Shown: in pieces, positions 6,494 through 6,518 of the stretch
Layout of the letters: each line of letters begins with the position of its first letter
Position numbering within the stretch: the stretch's first letter is position 1
Origin: Pseudomonadales bacterium
GTDB taxonomy: Bacteria; Pseudomonadota; Gammaproteobacteria; Pseudomonadales; UBA7239
Direction: 5' to 3'
Assembly (NCBI GenBank): GCA_020443005.1
Contig: JAGRJA010000342.1
Coordinates: 1 to 6,518, forward strand
DNA: 6,518 bases
Translations under genes and position numbers: made by a program
The notes under the pieces: model-generated
The model's database searches: none
What the model was told of the DNA's origin: nothing
Seen by the model: the letters and a program-made list of their open reading frames with translations, nothing else

Positions 6494-6518
6494 TGTCTTT
6501 TTCTGAGGAGAGGACTTA

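Noticed and set aside
1..6518. CRISPR array, tRNA, rRNA, transposase or insertion-sequence ends
   Set aside because: I found no regularly spaced repeats, no cloverleaf-like segment, no transposase motif and no terminal inverted repeats with target duplication.

Overview
The window looks like a piece of an integrated mobile element, a genomic island of the CP4-57 kind, in a gram-negative bacterium. A gammaproteobacterium is most likely, judging from the protein families, the gene order and the roughly balanced base composition. No rRNA, tRNA or host housekeeping gene is present to confirm the host. All genes that can be supported lie on the minus strand, so the natural reading order is from base 6518 down to base 1.

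Right part (6518 to 4555): an AlpA-type excision/transcription regulator is followed, after one spacer base, by a YfjI-like protein with a DUF3987-type P-loop ATPase domain. A clear intrinsic terminator (4508-4535) closes this two-gene operon.

Middle part (4554 to 2551): a non-coding gap of about 714 bases contains a perfect 29-base palindrome and an alternating purine-pyrimidine tract. It also contains a block of about 290 bases with extreme strand asymmetry: 98 G against 15 C on the plus strand, so the minus-strand RNA would be C-rich and G-poor. The gap leads into a gene of the YfjJ / inovirus Gp2 family, with an HxH motif suggestive of a rolling-circle-type initiator. The order AlpA - YfjI - YfjJ matches the core of E. 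coli CP4-57.

Left part (2550 to 1): an HNH endonuclease gene is interrupted by an in-frame amber codon at codon 10, upstream of its first zinc-binding cysteine pair. After it comes the first 683 codons of a very large superfamily II helicase, cut by the window edge. The helicase resembles the DUF1998-type helicases of defence islands (DruE-like).

Taken together, the AlpA regulator probably controls mobility. The YfjI and YfjJ proteins plus the non-coding gap probably form a replication module. The helicase is probably defence cargo, whose partner genes would lie beyond base 1. The most unusual features are the asymmetric leader, the palindrome and the amber-interrupted HNH gene.
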